A stretch of DNA of 64,000 nucleotides from Castellaniella sp044508625. GTDB lineage: Bacteria > Pseudomonadota > Gammaproteobacteria > Burkholderiales > Burkholderiaceae_B. A program made the position numbers and the translations under genes. Shown here piece after piece: positions 55,420 to 64,000 of this stretch; positions within the stretch are counted from its first letter, which is position 1, and each line of letters starts with the position of its first letter. Location: positions 1 to 64,000 of the forward strand of contig JBIQHJ010000007.1 of the NCBI GenBank assembly GCA_044508625.1. Reading direction: 5' to 3'. The notes under the pieces were generated by a model. It made no database searches, was not told the origin of the DNA, and saw only the letters and a list, made by a program, of their open reading frames with translations.

Positions 55420-56019
55420 ATGGCGCTCGTGCTCGGCGGCGTCGCGCGATACGAGGAGGAGATCCGCAAGAGCCGCTTCCTCGCGGTGGCGGCGCCGGTG
55501 CGCAGCCCCGCCGAGGCGGCCGCCTTCCTCGAGGCCGCGCGCCTGCCGCAGGCCACGCACAACTGCTGGGCCTGGCGCATCGGCCAGGCCTATCGCTTCC
55601 ACGACGACGGCGAGCCGGGCGGCACCGCCGGACGGCCGATCCTGCAGGCGATCGACGGCCAGGATTGCGACCGGGTCGCGGTGATGGTGACGCGCTGGTT
55701 CGGCGGCATCAAGCTAGGCACGGGAGGTCTCGCGCGAGCGTACGGGGGCGTGGCTGCGCAGTGCCTGCGCCTGGCGGACAAGGCCCTCTGGGTCGAGGAG
55801 CGCCGGGTGCGGTGCGATTGCGCCTTCGCGGACATGGACCGCGTGCGCGCGCGCCTGCTGGAGGCGGGGGCGCGCATCGAGGAGGAAACCTACGGCGCCG
55901 AGGGCGTCGCCTGGACACTGGCCATCGAGGCTTCGCGCGTCGCAGGCCTGGAGGCGCTGCATGCCGACCTGACGCGCGGACGCGGCGCCTGGACGCTGCT
56001 GGAGGCGGCGCCGGACTGA
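55420..56019 (+). CDS. IMPACT/YigZ-family protein
   Basis: The 199-residue protein has the UPF0029 N-terminal domain (SRFLAVAAPVRSPAEAAAFLE, then ATHNCWAWRIG, FHDDGEPGGTAGRPILQ and VMVTRWFGGIKLGTGGLARAYGG) and a short C-terminal domain. YigZ relatives bind RNA or ribosomes and are related to yeast Yih1/IMPACT. The role in bacteria is not established. It begins seven bases after ybiT and probably shares its mRNA. Confidence 0.9.
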   Translation: MALVLGGVARYEEEIRKSRFLAVAAPVRSPAEAAAFLEAARLPQATHNCWAWRIGQAYRFHDDGEPGGTAGRPILQAIDGQDCDRVAVMVTRWFGGIKLGTGGLARAYGGVAAQCLRLADKALWVEERRVRCDCAFADMDRVRARLLEAGARIEEETYGAEGVAWTLAIEASRVAGLEALHADLTRGRGAWTLLEAAPD

Positions 56020-56022
56020 GGC

Positions 56023-56067
56023 GGCGGAGGCTCAGCCGGCGGAGACTCAGCCGGCGGAGACTCAGCC
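56023..56067. repeat. Three tandem copies of a 15-bp repeat at the thioredoxin stop
   Basis: The unit GGCGGAGACTCAGCC occurs at 56038-56052 and 56053-56067, with one change in the first copy at 56023-56037. The last unit contains the stop codon of the minus-strand thioredoxin gene. Each unit repeats that stop in frame, so copy number does not change the protein. Confidence 0.8.
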
Positions 56068-56433
56068 GGCCTTGTTTTCCTGGGCCGCGATCTCGGCGTG
56101 GACCTGGGCCATGTCGACCGCCTTGACCTGGGTGACGAGTTCTTGCAACTGGCCTGCCGACAGGGCGCCGGCCTGGGAAAAGAGCAGGACGTTCTCGCGG
56201 AACACCATCAGCGTGGGGATCGAGCGGATGCGCAGCGCGGCCGCGAGTTCCTGTTCCTCCTCGGTATTGACCTTGGCGAAGGTGACGTCGGGATGCTGCG
56301 CGGCCGCGGACTCGAAGACCGGCGCGAAGCTGCGGCAGGGGCCGCACCACGGGGCCCAGAAGTCGATGATCAGGGGTTTTTCGGCCTGGGTGGCGGCCTG
56401 GAAGGTGTCTTTGTTCAGTTCGACGGTGCTCAT
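56062..56433 (-). CDS. Thioredoxin
   Basis: The 123-residue protein has the thioredoxin active site FWAPWCGPCRSFAPVFE and the cis-Pro region IRSIPTLMVFRENVLL. A charged C-terminal tail (AVDMAQVHAEIAAQENKAG) is longer than in Escherichia coli TrxA. It reduces protein disulfides in the cytoplasm. GGAG precedes the ATG at 56433. It is isolated, convergent with yigZ. Confidence 0.93.
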   Translation of the reverse strand: MSTVELNKDTFQAATQAEKPLIIDFWAPWCGPCRSFAPVFESAAAQHPDVTFAKVNTEEEQELAAALRIRSIPTLMVFRENVLLFSQAGALSAGQLQELVTQVKAVDMAQVHAEIAAQENKAG

Positions 56434-56516
56434 GGCGGGCTCCTCGGTTGGAAAATGACGGGGATGCCCTTGGGCGCGCCCCTGCATGAAAGGCATATGG
56501 GGGCGGGTGGGGGGTT

Positions 56517-56678
56517 ATGCAAGCCGCTCGGATGCCCACCTCGCGGCTTGCAAGCCGCTCGGATGATTCAGGCACAGGACGGTCCGCAGGGACCTCTCAT
56601 GCCGGGGCAGCCCCCCACCTCGCGGCTTGCAAGCCGCTCGGATTCGCCAGGCATGCGATGGTCCGCAGGGACCATCGC
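56517..56678. repeat. REP-like palindromic repeats upstream of the thioredoxin gene
   Basis: A 30-bp sequence with the perfect 16-bp palindrome GCGGCTTGCAAGCCGC occurs twice (56535-56564 and 56614-56643), with a half copy at 56518-56534. Each full copy is followed by GGTCCGCAGGGACC, the core of a second stem-loop. In the last copy it extends to a 10-base stem, GCGATGGTCC with GGACCATCGC (56655-56678). The whole unit is about 79 bp. It lies in the 255-base gap between two minus-strand genes and resembles intergenic REP/BIME elements. Confidence 0.75.
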
Positions 56679-56688
56679 AAGTCCTGGC

Positions 56689-57981
<1,293 letters not shown>

Positions 57982-58068
57982 GATGCTCCTCTGGGCGGTG
58001 ATTGTTGTTTGCTTCTTGTCGCAGAGTGAATTCTAAAACCGTTTGATGATCGGTTGTACACTGCGCGC

Positions 58069-59112
58069 ATGATTATCATTGGATTCGAAAGCTCCTGCGA
58101 CGAGACGGGGGTCGCCGTGGTCTGCACCGAGCGTGGCCTGCTGTCGCATGCCCTGCACAGCCAGGTCGCCATGCACGGGGAGTACGGCGGCGTGGTGCCC
58201 GAGCTCGCCTCGCGCGACCACATCCGCCGCGTGGCGCCCCTGACCCGCGAGGCCCTGGACCGGGCGGGGCTGGGCATGGAGGATCTCGATGCCGTCGCCT
58301 ACACGGCCGGCCCCGGGCTGGCCGGGGCGCTGCTGGTGGGCGCGAGCTTCGCCAGCGCGCTGGCCTGGGCGCGCGGCGTGCCGGCGATCCCCATCCACCA
58401 CCTCGAAGGGCACTTGCTCTCGCCCCTGCTGGCCACGCCGGCGCCGGCGTTCCCTTTCGTCGCCCTGCTGGTGTCGGGCGGGCACACTCAACTCATGCGG
58501 GTCGACGGCGTCGGACGCTACGAACTGCTGGGCGAGACCCTGGACGATGCCGCCGGCGAGGCCTTCGACAAGAGCGCCAAGCTCATGGGCCTGGGATATC
58601 CCGGCGGCCCGGAGCTCTCGCGCCTGGCCGAGCGGGGCGATCCCGGCGCGCATGCGCTGCCGCGGCCGATGCTGCACAGCGGCGACCTGGACTTCAGTTT
58701 CAGCGGCCTGAAGACCGCGGTGCTCACCCGCATGAAGGCCCTCGAGGGCGCGGGCGGCGGGGCCGCCGATCCGAAGGCCGTGGCCGACCTCGCCGCCGCC
58801 ACCGAGGCGGCCATCGTCGATGTGCTGGCCGCCAAGTCGCTGGCGGCCCTGCGCCGCACCGGCCTGGACCGCCTCGTGGTGGCCGGCGGCGTCGGCGCCA
58901 ACCGCCACCTGCGCCGCCGCCTGCTCGAGGCCATGCCGGCCCTGGGCGGCGAGGTGTTCTTTCCGCCTCTCGAGCTGTGCACCGACAACGGCGCCATGAT
59001 CGCCTGGGCGGCCGCCCAGCGCGTGCGCGCCGGCCTGGCCGACCTCGGCGTGCGCGAGGGCGCCTTCTCGGTGCGGCCGCGCTGGGACCTGCGGGACGTC
59101 TGTACGGTGTAG
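58069..59112 (+). CDS. tsaD: tRNA N6-threonylcarbamoyladenosine transferase subunit TsaD
   Basis: The 347-residue protein has the TsaD signature: GFESSCDETGVAVV at the start, the metal-binding HHLEGH region at about 112-116, FVALLVSGGHTQL, the LGETLDDAAGEAFDKSAKLMGLGYPGG block (in two parts), DFSFSGLKTAV and CTDNGAMIAW. With TsaB and TsaE it adds the threonylcarbamoyl group to A37 of ANN-decoding tRNAs. ATG at 58069 is chosen because the protein family begins there; an upstream TTG would add five residues. Confidence 0.95.
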   Translation: MIIIGFESSCDETGVAVVCTERGLLSHALHSQVAMHGEYGGVVPELASRDHIRRVAPLTREALDRAGLGMEDLDAVAYTAGPGLAGALLVGASFASALAWARGVPAIPIHHLEGHLLSPLLATPAPAFPFVALLVSGGHTQLMRVDGVGRYELLGETLDDAAGEAFDKSAKLMGLGYPGGPELSRLAERGDPGAHALPRPMLHSGDLDFSFSGLKTAVLTRMKALEGAGGGAADPKAVADLAAATEAAIVDVLAAKSLAALRRTGLDRLVVAGGVGANRHLRRRLLEAMPALGGEVFFPPLELCTDNGAMIAWAAAQRVRAGLADLGVREGAFSVRPRWDLRDVCTV

Positions 59113-59155
59113 CTCCGAGCCTGGCAGGCCGCAGGCGCGGCGTGGCGGTCCATTC

Positions 59156-59794
59156 CTATTTTTTCCGCCCGAACCGGTTTTCCTTGCCGGCCAGCAGGCG
59201 CGCAATATTGGCGTTGTGGCGCACGATCAGCAGCACCGCCAGCGCGGCGATCACCACCGCGGTGGCGGCGTCCATGCGCCAGGCCACCCTGCCGCCCAGG
59301 ATGTAGTAGCAGGGCGCGAACACCGCCGCCACGATCGAGGCGAGCGACACGTAGCGCGTGACGTACAGGACGATCACCCAGGTCGCCACGGTGGCCAGGG
59401 CCAGCCAGGGCTGCAGCGCGAGCAGCACGCCGAGTGCCGTGGCGACGCCCTTGCCGCCCTTGAAGCGCAGGAACACCGGATAGAGATGGCCGAGGAACGC
59501 CGCGAGGCCCGCCCAGGGCACGGCCGTCTCGGGCGCGAGGCCCGCGCTGGCCGCCCAGGCGGCCAGCGCGACGGCGGCCCAGCCCTTGGCGGCGTCGCCC
59601 AGCAGGGTGAGGATGGCGGCGGCCTTGTTGCCGCCGCGCAGCACATTGGTGGCGCCCGGGTTGCCCGAGCCGAAGCTGCGCGGATCGCGCAGGCCCATGG
59701 CCTTGCTGACCACCACCGCAAAGGACACCGAACCGATCAGGTATCCCAGGATCAGGACGATGGCGGTGGCGGCGACGGCGGAAAGGCTGGACAT
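59156..59794 (-). CDS. plsY: Glycerol-3-phosphate acyltransferase PlsY
   Basis: The 212-residue membrane protein has the PlsY motifs: GYLIGSVSFAVVVSKAMGL, DPRSFGSGNPGATNVLRGGNK (in adjacent parts) and FLRFKGGKGVATALGVLL, with five hydrophobic segments. It transfers the acyl group from acyl-phosphate to glycerol-3-phosphate, the first step of phospholipid synthesis. It is convergent with tsaD, 43 bases apart, an order seen in related betaproteobacteria. Confidence 0.94.
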   Translation of the reverse strand: MSSLSAVAATAIVLILGYLIGSVSFAVVVSKAMGLRDPRSFGSGNPGATNVLRGGNKAAAILTLLGDAAKGWAAVALAAWAASAGLAPETAVPWAGLAAFLGHLYPVFLRFKGGKGVATALGVLLALQPWLALATVATWVIVLYVTRYVSLASIVAAVFAPCYYILGGRVAWRMDAATAVVIAALAVLLIVRHNANIARLLAGKENRFGRKK

Positions 59795-59966
59795 GGGTGG
59801 GTGGCGGGCAGGTGCGGCTATGGACGGGGCGACGCTATGGCGGCCATTCTACCCGGCGGCCGCTCAAACCGCCATCGCGCCGGACAGGGCGAGCGGCCGT
59901 CCAAACCACCTTCGTCCGCGGGTACAATTCGCTACGTCTGGTCTGATTCGAAAATGGAAGGGCGCA

Positions 59967-60713
59967 ATGCGGATTCTGGTCTCCAACGACGATGGCTACA
60001 ACGCGCCCGGGGTCGAGGCGCTGGCCCACGCCTTGCGGGACTTCGGCGAGGTCACCGTCGTTTCCCCCGAGACCAACTGCAGCGGCGCCTCGAACTCCCT
60101 CACCCTGCGCCGTCCCCTGTCGGTGAGGCAGGCGGCCAACGGCTTCTACTTCGTCAACGGCACGCCATCGGACTGCGTGCACGTCGCCCTGACCGGCCTG
60201 CTGGATTTCCGCCCCGACCTGCTGGTGTCCGGCATCAACAACGGCGCCAACATGGGCGAGGACACCCTGTATTCCGGGACGGTGGCGGCGGCTTCCGAGG
60301 GTTTCCTGTTCGACATTCCCTCGATGGCGTTCTCGCTGGTCCAGCGCGAATGGCGGCATCTCGACTGCGCCGTGCGCGTCGCGCGCGAGCTGGTGGCGCA
60401 TTTCCAGCGCGAGCCCTGGCGCGAGCCGCTGTTGCTGAACGTCAACATCCCGCCGGTGCCCTACGAGACGCTCTCCGGTTTCCGCACGACCCGCCTGGGC
60501 CGCCGGCATCCGGCCGAGCCCGTGATCCGCAGCACCACGCCGTACGGCGACCCGGTCTACTGGATCGGCCCGGTCGGCCGGGCGCGCGACGGGCTCGATG
60601 GCACCGATTTCGGCGCGATCGAGGACAATGCCGTGTCGATGACGCCCCTGCGGCTGGACCTGACGGATCACGAGCAGTTGCCGGCGATCCGTGAATGGAT
60701 GGCGCGACGATGA
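59967..60713 (+). CDS. surE: 5'/3'-nucleotidase SurE
   Basis: The 248-residue protein begins with the SurE metal site MRILVSNDDGYNAPGVEAL (Asp8 and Asp9). It continues with VVSPETNCSGASNSLTL and DLLVSGINNGANMGEDTLYSGTVAAASEG in parts. It dephosphorylates nucleoside monophosphates. The ATG at 59967 has GGAAGGG just upstream. Its stop overlaps pcm (ATGA), as in other proteobacteria. Confidence 0.95.
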   Translation: MRILVSNDDGYNAPGVEALAHALRDFGEVTVVSPETNCSGASNSLTLRRPLSVRQAANGFYFVNGTPSDCVHVALTGLLDFRPDLLVSGINNGANMGEDTLYSGTVAAASEGFLFDIPSMAFSLVQREWRHLDCAVRVARELVAHFQREPWREPLLLNVNIPPVPYETLSGFRTTRLGRRHPAEPVIRSTTPYGDPVYWIGPVGRARDGLDGTDFGAIEDNAVSMTPLRLDLTDHEQLPAIREWMARR

Positions 60714-61543
60714 GCAAGGCCAGGCCTCCCTTCGGCAAGCCCGGGCGCGTCGTCCGGAGGCCGTCGGCTGGCCCCGCCCCGGGCTCGAAATATTCCCCCG
60801 CCAACAGCAACACCAAGATCCAGGAGCCCCGGCCCTTCACCCTGCCCGTGCCGGCGCCCGCGCGCGAGGCCGCGCCCGCCGCGCCCCCGGCGTCCAACCT
60901 CGGCCTCAATTCCGAGCGCCTGCGCGCCCTCATGGTCCAGCGCCTGCGCGAGCAGGGCATCACGGACGCCCGCGTCCTGGCCGCCATGCAGGCGGTCCCG
61001 CGGCATGATTTCGTGGACCAGGGCCTGGCCAGCCGGGCCTACGAGGACGCGGCCCTGCCGATCGGCTTCGGCCAGACGATCTCGCAGCCCTGGGTGGTGG
61101 CGTACATGCTGTCGATGATGTGCCAGGGGCGCGAGCCGGCCCGGGTGCTCGAGGTCGGCGCGGGCTGCGGCTACCAGGCGGCGGTGCTGGCGCAATTCGT
61201 GCCCGAGGTCTTCGCGATCGAGCGGGTGCGCGGGCTGTACGAGCAGGCGCGCCTGAATCTCGCCCATACGCGCACCCGCGGCCGCGTGCGGCTGTCGTTC
61301 GGCGATGGGATGCAGGGGCTTGCGCGCCACGCGCCCTTCGACGGCATTGTCGTGGCCGCCGCCGGGGTTAAAATCCCTGAGACCTTGCTGGACCAGCTCG
61401 CCATCGGCGCGCGCCTGATCGCGCCCGAGGGCTCCACCCGGCAGAAGCTCATTCTGATCGAGCGCACCGGTCCCGCCTCGTGGCGGCGGCAGGAACTCGA
61501 GGATGTCCGTTTCGTACCGCTGCGTCCCGGCACGCAGCTCTAA
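60710..61543 (+). CDS. pcm: Protein-L-isoaspartate O-methyltransferase with N-terminal extension
   Basis: The 277-residue protein has a PCMT domain from about residue 65: LREQGITDARVLAAMQAVPRHDFV, ALPIGFGQTISQPWVVAYM and the SAM-binding RVLEVGAGCGYQAAVLAQ. It repairs isoaspartyl residues in damaged proteins. A 60-residue proline- and alanine-rich extension precedes the domain and is probably disordered. It overlaps surE by four bases and is followed 10 bases later by nlpD. Confidence 0.92.
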   Translation: MSKARPPFGKPGRVVRRPSAGPAPGSKYSPANSNTKIQEPRPFTLPVPAPAREAAPAAPPASNLGLNSERLRALMVQRLREQGITDARVLAAMQAVPRHDFVDQGLASRAYEDAALPIGFGQTISQPWVVAYMLSMMCQGREPARVLEVGAGCGYQAAVLAQFVPEVFAIERVRGLYEQARLNLAHTRTRGRVRLSFGDGMQGLARHAPFDGIVVAAAGVKIPETLLDQLAIGARLIAPEGSTRQKLILIERTGPASWRRQELEDVRFVPLRPGTQL

Positions 61544-61553
61544 GGAGATTTTC

Positions 61554-62363
61554 ATGCAGGTAGGGACGTTTGCAACAGACGCTCCGTTCATCGACACCCG
61601 ACGCAGCGGCATCCGCCCGCTGGTGCTGACGGCGCTGTTTGCAACGGCCTTGCTGGCCGGCTGCGCCTCGCGGACCGAACGCGCGCCGGTCGCCGACCAG
61701 TCCAGCACGCCGGCCGCCTCGCAGCAGGCCGGGGGCACCTACGTGGTCAAGCCCGGCGACACGCTCTACAAGATCGCGCAGGCGCACGGCATGGAGGTCG
61801 CCCGCCTGAGCCAGCTCAACAACATCACCAATCCCTCGCAACTGGCCATCGGGCAGGTGCTGCGCCTGGACGGCAGCACGCCCGCGCCGTCGGGCGCCTC
61901 CCAGGGCGCCGTGGCCACGCCGATCCCCGTGACTCCCGTCGAGGCGCCGCCGGCCGGCGAGGCCGCCACCGCCCCGGCCCAGCGCGCGAGCGACGCCGGC
62001 GTCATTTCATGGGCCTGGCCGGCCAACGGCAAGATCATCCAGGGCTTCAACAGCACCACCAAGGGCATCGACATCGAGGGGGCCATCGGCGCTCCGGTGC
62101 TGGCGGCCGCCGAGGGCAAGGTCATGTACGCGGGCAACGGCGTGAGGGGGCTGGGCAACCTGATCCTGCTGGGCCACAGCAACGGCTTCATCACGGCGTA
62201 CGCGCACAACCAGTCGCTGCTGGTCAAGACCGGCGACGTGGTCAAGAAAGGCGCCAAGATCGCCACGATCGGCCAGAGCGACACCAGTTCGCCGCGCCTG
62301 CACTTCGAGATCCGCCGGCGGGGCACGCCGGTCAACCCGCTGTCGTACCTGCCGTCCCGATGA
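61554..62363 (+). CDS. nlpD: NlpD-like lipoprotein with LysM and degenerate M23 domains
   Basis: The 269-residue lipoprotein has a lipobox LLAGC (Cys37). A LysM domain follows (about 60-105; YVVKPGDTLYKIAQAHGMEV and NPSQLAIGQVLRL). After a Pro/Ala linker comes an M23 (LytM) domain (about 150-265). The first zinc ligand is missing (KGIDIEG instead of HxGxD), so it is probably a non-catalytic amidase activator like NlpD. AAGGAG precedes the ATG. It follows surE-pcm as usual, but rpoS is not next. Confidence 0.92.
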   Translation: MQVGTFATDAPFIDTRRSGIRPLVLTALFATALLAGCASRTERAPVADQSSTPAASQQAGGTYVVKPGDTLYKIAQAHGMEVARLSQLNNITNPSQLAIGQVLRLDGSTPAPSGASQGAVATPIPVTPVEAPPAGEAATAPAQRASDAGVISWAWPANGKIIQGFNSTTKGIDIEGAIGAPVLAAAEGKVMYAGNGVRGLGNLILLGHSNGFITAYAHNQSLLVKTGDVVKKGAKIATIGQSDTSSPRLHFEIRRRGTPVNPLSYLPSR

Positions 62364-63139
62364 TCCCGATCCTGGTCTTCGACCTCGAGACCATCCCGGA
62401 CGCCGAGGGCCTGCGGCGCCTCAATCCGCAGTGGGCCGGCCTGGACGACACGGCGCTGATCGAGCAGGCGCTGGCGGCCCGGCGCGAGTCCCACGGCAAT
62501 GACTTCCTGCCGCTGCACCTGCAAAAGATCGCGGTGGTGGGCTGCGTGTTCCGCGACGACCAGGGCTTCCGGGTCAAGACCCTGGGCCGCCCCGAGGATC
62601 CCGAGGATGCGCTGATCGCGGGATTTTTCAAGACCATCGGCCATTACACCCCGACCCTGGTGAGCTGGAACGGATCGGGGTTCGACCTGCCGGTGCTGCA
62701 CTACCGCAGCCTCATCCACGGGGTGGCGGCGCCGCGCTATTGGGACACGGGCGAGGACGACCGCGAGTTCAAGTTCAACAATTACCTCAACCGCTACCAC
62801 AATCGCCACATCGATCTGATGGACGTGCTGGCCAAGTTCAACGGCCGGGCCAACGCGCCCCTGGACCAGCTCGCCAAGCTCTGCGGCTTTCCGGGCAAGC
62901 TCGGCATGGATGGGGGGCAGGTCTGGCAGGCCTGGCAAGAGGGGCGCCGCGACGAGGTCCGCGCCTATTGCGAGACCGACGTCGTGAACACCTGGCTGGT
63001 CTATTGCCGCTACCGCCTCATCAAGGGCGAGCTCGACCCCACGGCCTACGCGGCCGAGCTGGCGCTGGTGCGCGAGACCCTGCTCGAGAGCGGCGCCGCG
63101 CATTGGCAGGAATACCTTGCGGCCTGGGAAAATGGCTGA
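62360..63139 (+). CDS. DnaQ-like 3'-5' exonuclease domain protein
   Basis: The 259-residue protein is a ribonuclease-H-like 3'-5' exonuclease, PolB-related: exonuclease motif I VFDLETIPD, motif II LVSWNGSGFDLPVL, HIDLMDVLAKF and motif III CETDVVNTWLVYCRYRL. This form is annotated as predicted 3'-5' exonuclease, related to YprB and PolB exonuclease domains. Its start overlaps the nlpD stop, and its end overlaps rlmD by eight bases, so all are co-translated. The role is unknown. Confidence 0.88.
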   Translation: MIPILVFDLETIPDAEGLRRLNPQWAGLDDTALIEQALAARRESHGNDFLPLHLQKIAVVGCVFRDDQGFRVKTLGRPEDPEDALIAGFFKTIGHYTPTLVSWNGSGFDLPVLHYRSLIHGVAAPRYWDTGEDDREFKFNNYLNRYHNRHIDLMDVLAKFNGRANAPLDQLAKLCGFPGKLGMDGGQVWQAWQEGRRDEVRAYCETDVVNTWLVYCRYRLIKGELDPTAYAAELALVRETLLESGAAHWQEYLAAWENG

Positions 63140-64000
63140 TCCGCAGACGCTGCTGCTGGACGTCGAATCGCTGGATCTCGAAGGGCAGGGGGTGGCGCAC
63201 CACGACGGCAAGGTCGTCTTCATCGAAGGCGCCCTGCCGGGCGAGCGCGTCCTCCCGCGCGTCGTGCGCCGCAAGCCCTCCTTCGACAAGGCGCGCATCG
63301 AGCGCATCGTCCGGGCCTCGCCCCAGCGCGCCGAGCCGCCCTGTCCGCACTTCGGGACCTGCGGGGGCTGCGCCATGCAGCACCTCGAGCCCGCGGCCCA
63401 GATGGCGATCAAGCAGCGCGCCCTCGAGGACGCCCTGGCGCACATCGGCAAGGTCCGTGCGGGGCAGATCCTGCCCGCCATGCAGGGCCCCGGCCTGGGC
63501 TATCGCCACCGCGCCCGCCTGTCCGTGCGCCTGGTTCCGAAAAAGGGCGGCGTGCTCGTCGGTTTTCGCGAACGCAACAGCAGCTACGTGGCCGACATCC
63601 GGCAATGCCTGGTGCTGCCGCCGCACGTGTCCGCGCTGCTCATGCCCCTGCGCGCGCTCATCGAAAGCCTGTCGCGGCCGGACCGCATCCCGCAGATCGA
63701 GGTGGCGGTGGGCGACGAGGCGACCGTCTTTTCCCTGCGCCACCTCGAGCCCCTCGTGGATGCGGACCTCGAGCGCCTGCGGGCCTTCGCCCGCGCGCAC
63801 GGGGTGGTCTGGTGGCTGCAGCCCAAGGGCCCCGATTCGGCCCATCCGCTCGATCCCGGGGATGCCGACCGGCTTGCCTACGCCTTGCCGGCCCATGGCC
63901 TGCGCATGCATTACCGGCCCACCGATTTCACCCAGGTCAATCCCTATGTCAACCAGGCCCTGGTGTCGCGCGCCTTGAGCCTGCTGGAGCCGCGCGGCGG
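63132..64000 (+). CDS. rlmD: 23S rRNA (uracil(1939)-C5)-methyltransferase RlmD (cut by window end)
   Basis: The first 289 codons of an RlmD/RumA homologue are present. They include an N-terminal TRAM domain (LDLEGQGVAHHDGKVVFIEGALPGE in parts), the [4Fe-4S] cysteines Cys71, Cys77 and Cys80 in CPHFGTCGGC with a further Cys in DIRQCLVLP, and the RHRARLSVRLVPKKGG strand. The frame remains open at the window end in FTQVNPYVNQALV, just before the SAM-binding region. RlmD methylates U1939 of 23S rRNA. It overlaps the exonuclease gene by eight bases. Confidence 0.93.
   Translation, partial: MADPQTLLLDVESLDLEGQGVAHHDGKVVFIEGALPGERVLPRVVRRKPSFDKARIERIVRASPQRAEPPCPHFGTCGGCAMQHLEPAAQMAIKQRALEDALAHIGKVRAGQILPAMQGPGLGYRHRARLSVRLVPKKGGVLVGFRERNSSYVADIRQCLVLPPHVSALLMPLRALIESLSRPDRIPQIEVAVGDEATVFSLRHLEPLVDADLERLRAFARAHGVVWWLQPKGPDSAHPLDPGDADRLAYALPAHGLRMHYRPTDFTQVNPYVNQALVSRALSLLEPRG

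Overview
The window is about 70 % G+C by eye, with dense, mostly operonic coding on both strands. Gene content and order (recC-recB-recD; tsaD next to plsY; surE-pcm-nlpD followed by an exonuclease and rlmD; nnrDE/HAD/tadA/ldcA; LivHMGF-type uptake genes) suggest a betaproteobacterium of the Burkholderiales, most likely Alcaligenaceae (Bordetella/Achromobacter/Pigmentiphaga-like). This is an inference from gene order and composition, since no 16S or tRNA gene is visible. All family assignments come from reading motifs, not from database searches.

Layout. 1-936: the end of an IS3-family element followed by decayed hipA and reductase remnants. 937-3140: an atypical SDR and an exported amidohydrolase. 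3374-12982: an accessory catabolic/uptake cluster (flavin reductase, TrmB-like regulator, nitrilase, periplasmic binding protein, second nitrilase, LivH, a LivM-LivG fusion, LivF, zeta-class GST). The intergenic region between regulator and first nitrilase carries three copies of the inverted repeat TGTCTA-N6-TAGACA. 13074-14679: a Tag-like glycosylase and a methyltransferase. 14775-19667: a hipBA pair and a visibly lower-GC, 1058-residue SF1 helicase, together a small acquired island. 19753-30561: metabolic genes (AcuI, glutamine amidotransferase with a coupled 20-codon leader, YgeA-type racemase, two DMT exporters, FMN reductase, M20 amidohydrolase, VOC protein, AzoR/LysR pair, class V aminotransferase, TenA).

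30620-36846: a YadGH-type ABC exporter divergent from a BaeSR-like two-component system, followed by a Spy-like periplasmic protein with a BaeR-box-like sequence upstream, an NlpC/P60 lipoprotein and YggS. 36934-46225: recC, recB and recD, overlapping end to end. A 77-bp fragment of this recB (96 % identical), plus a shorter 26-bp piece, lies 9 kb upstream between baeR and the spy-like gene. 46357-52031: acyl-CoA ligase, NAD(P)HX repair enzyme, HAD phosphatase and one continuous frame joining TadA to an LD-carboxypeptidase through a histidine-rich linker. 52165-64000: ketoglutarate-semialdehyde dehydrogenase, YbiT, YigZ, thioredoxin, REP-like palindromes, purine permease, tsaD, plsY and surE-pcm-nlpD-exonuclease-rlmD (the last cut by the window end).

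The most noteworthy items are the nitrilase/Liv cluster with its repeated operator, the solitary helicase, the TadA-LdcA fusion and the displaced recB fragment.
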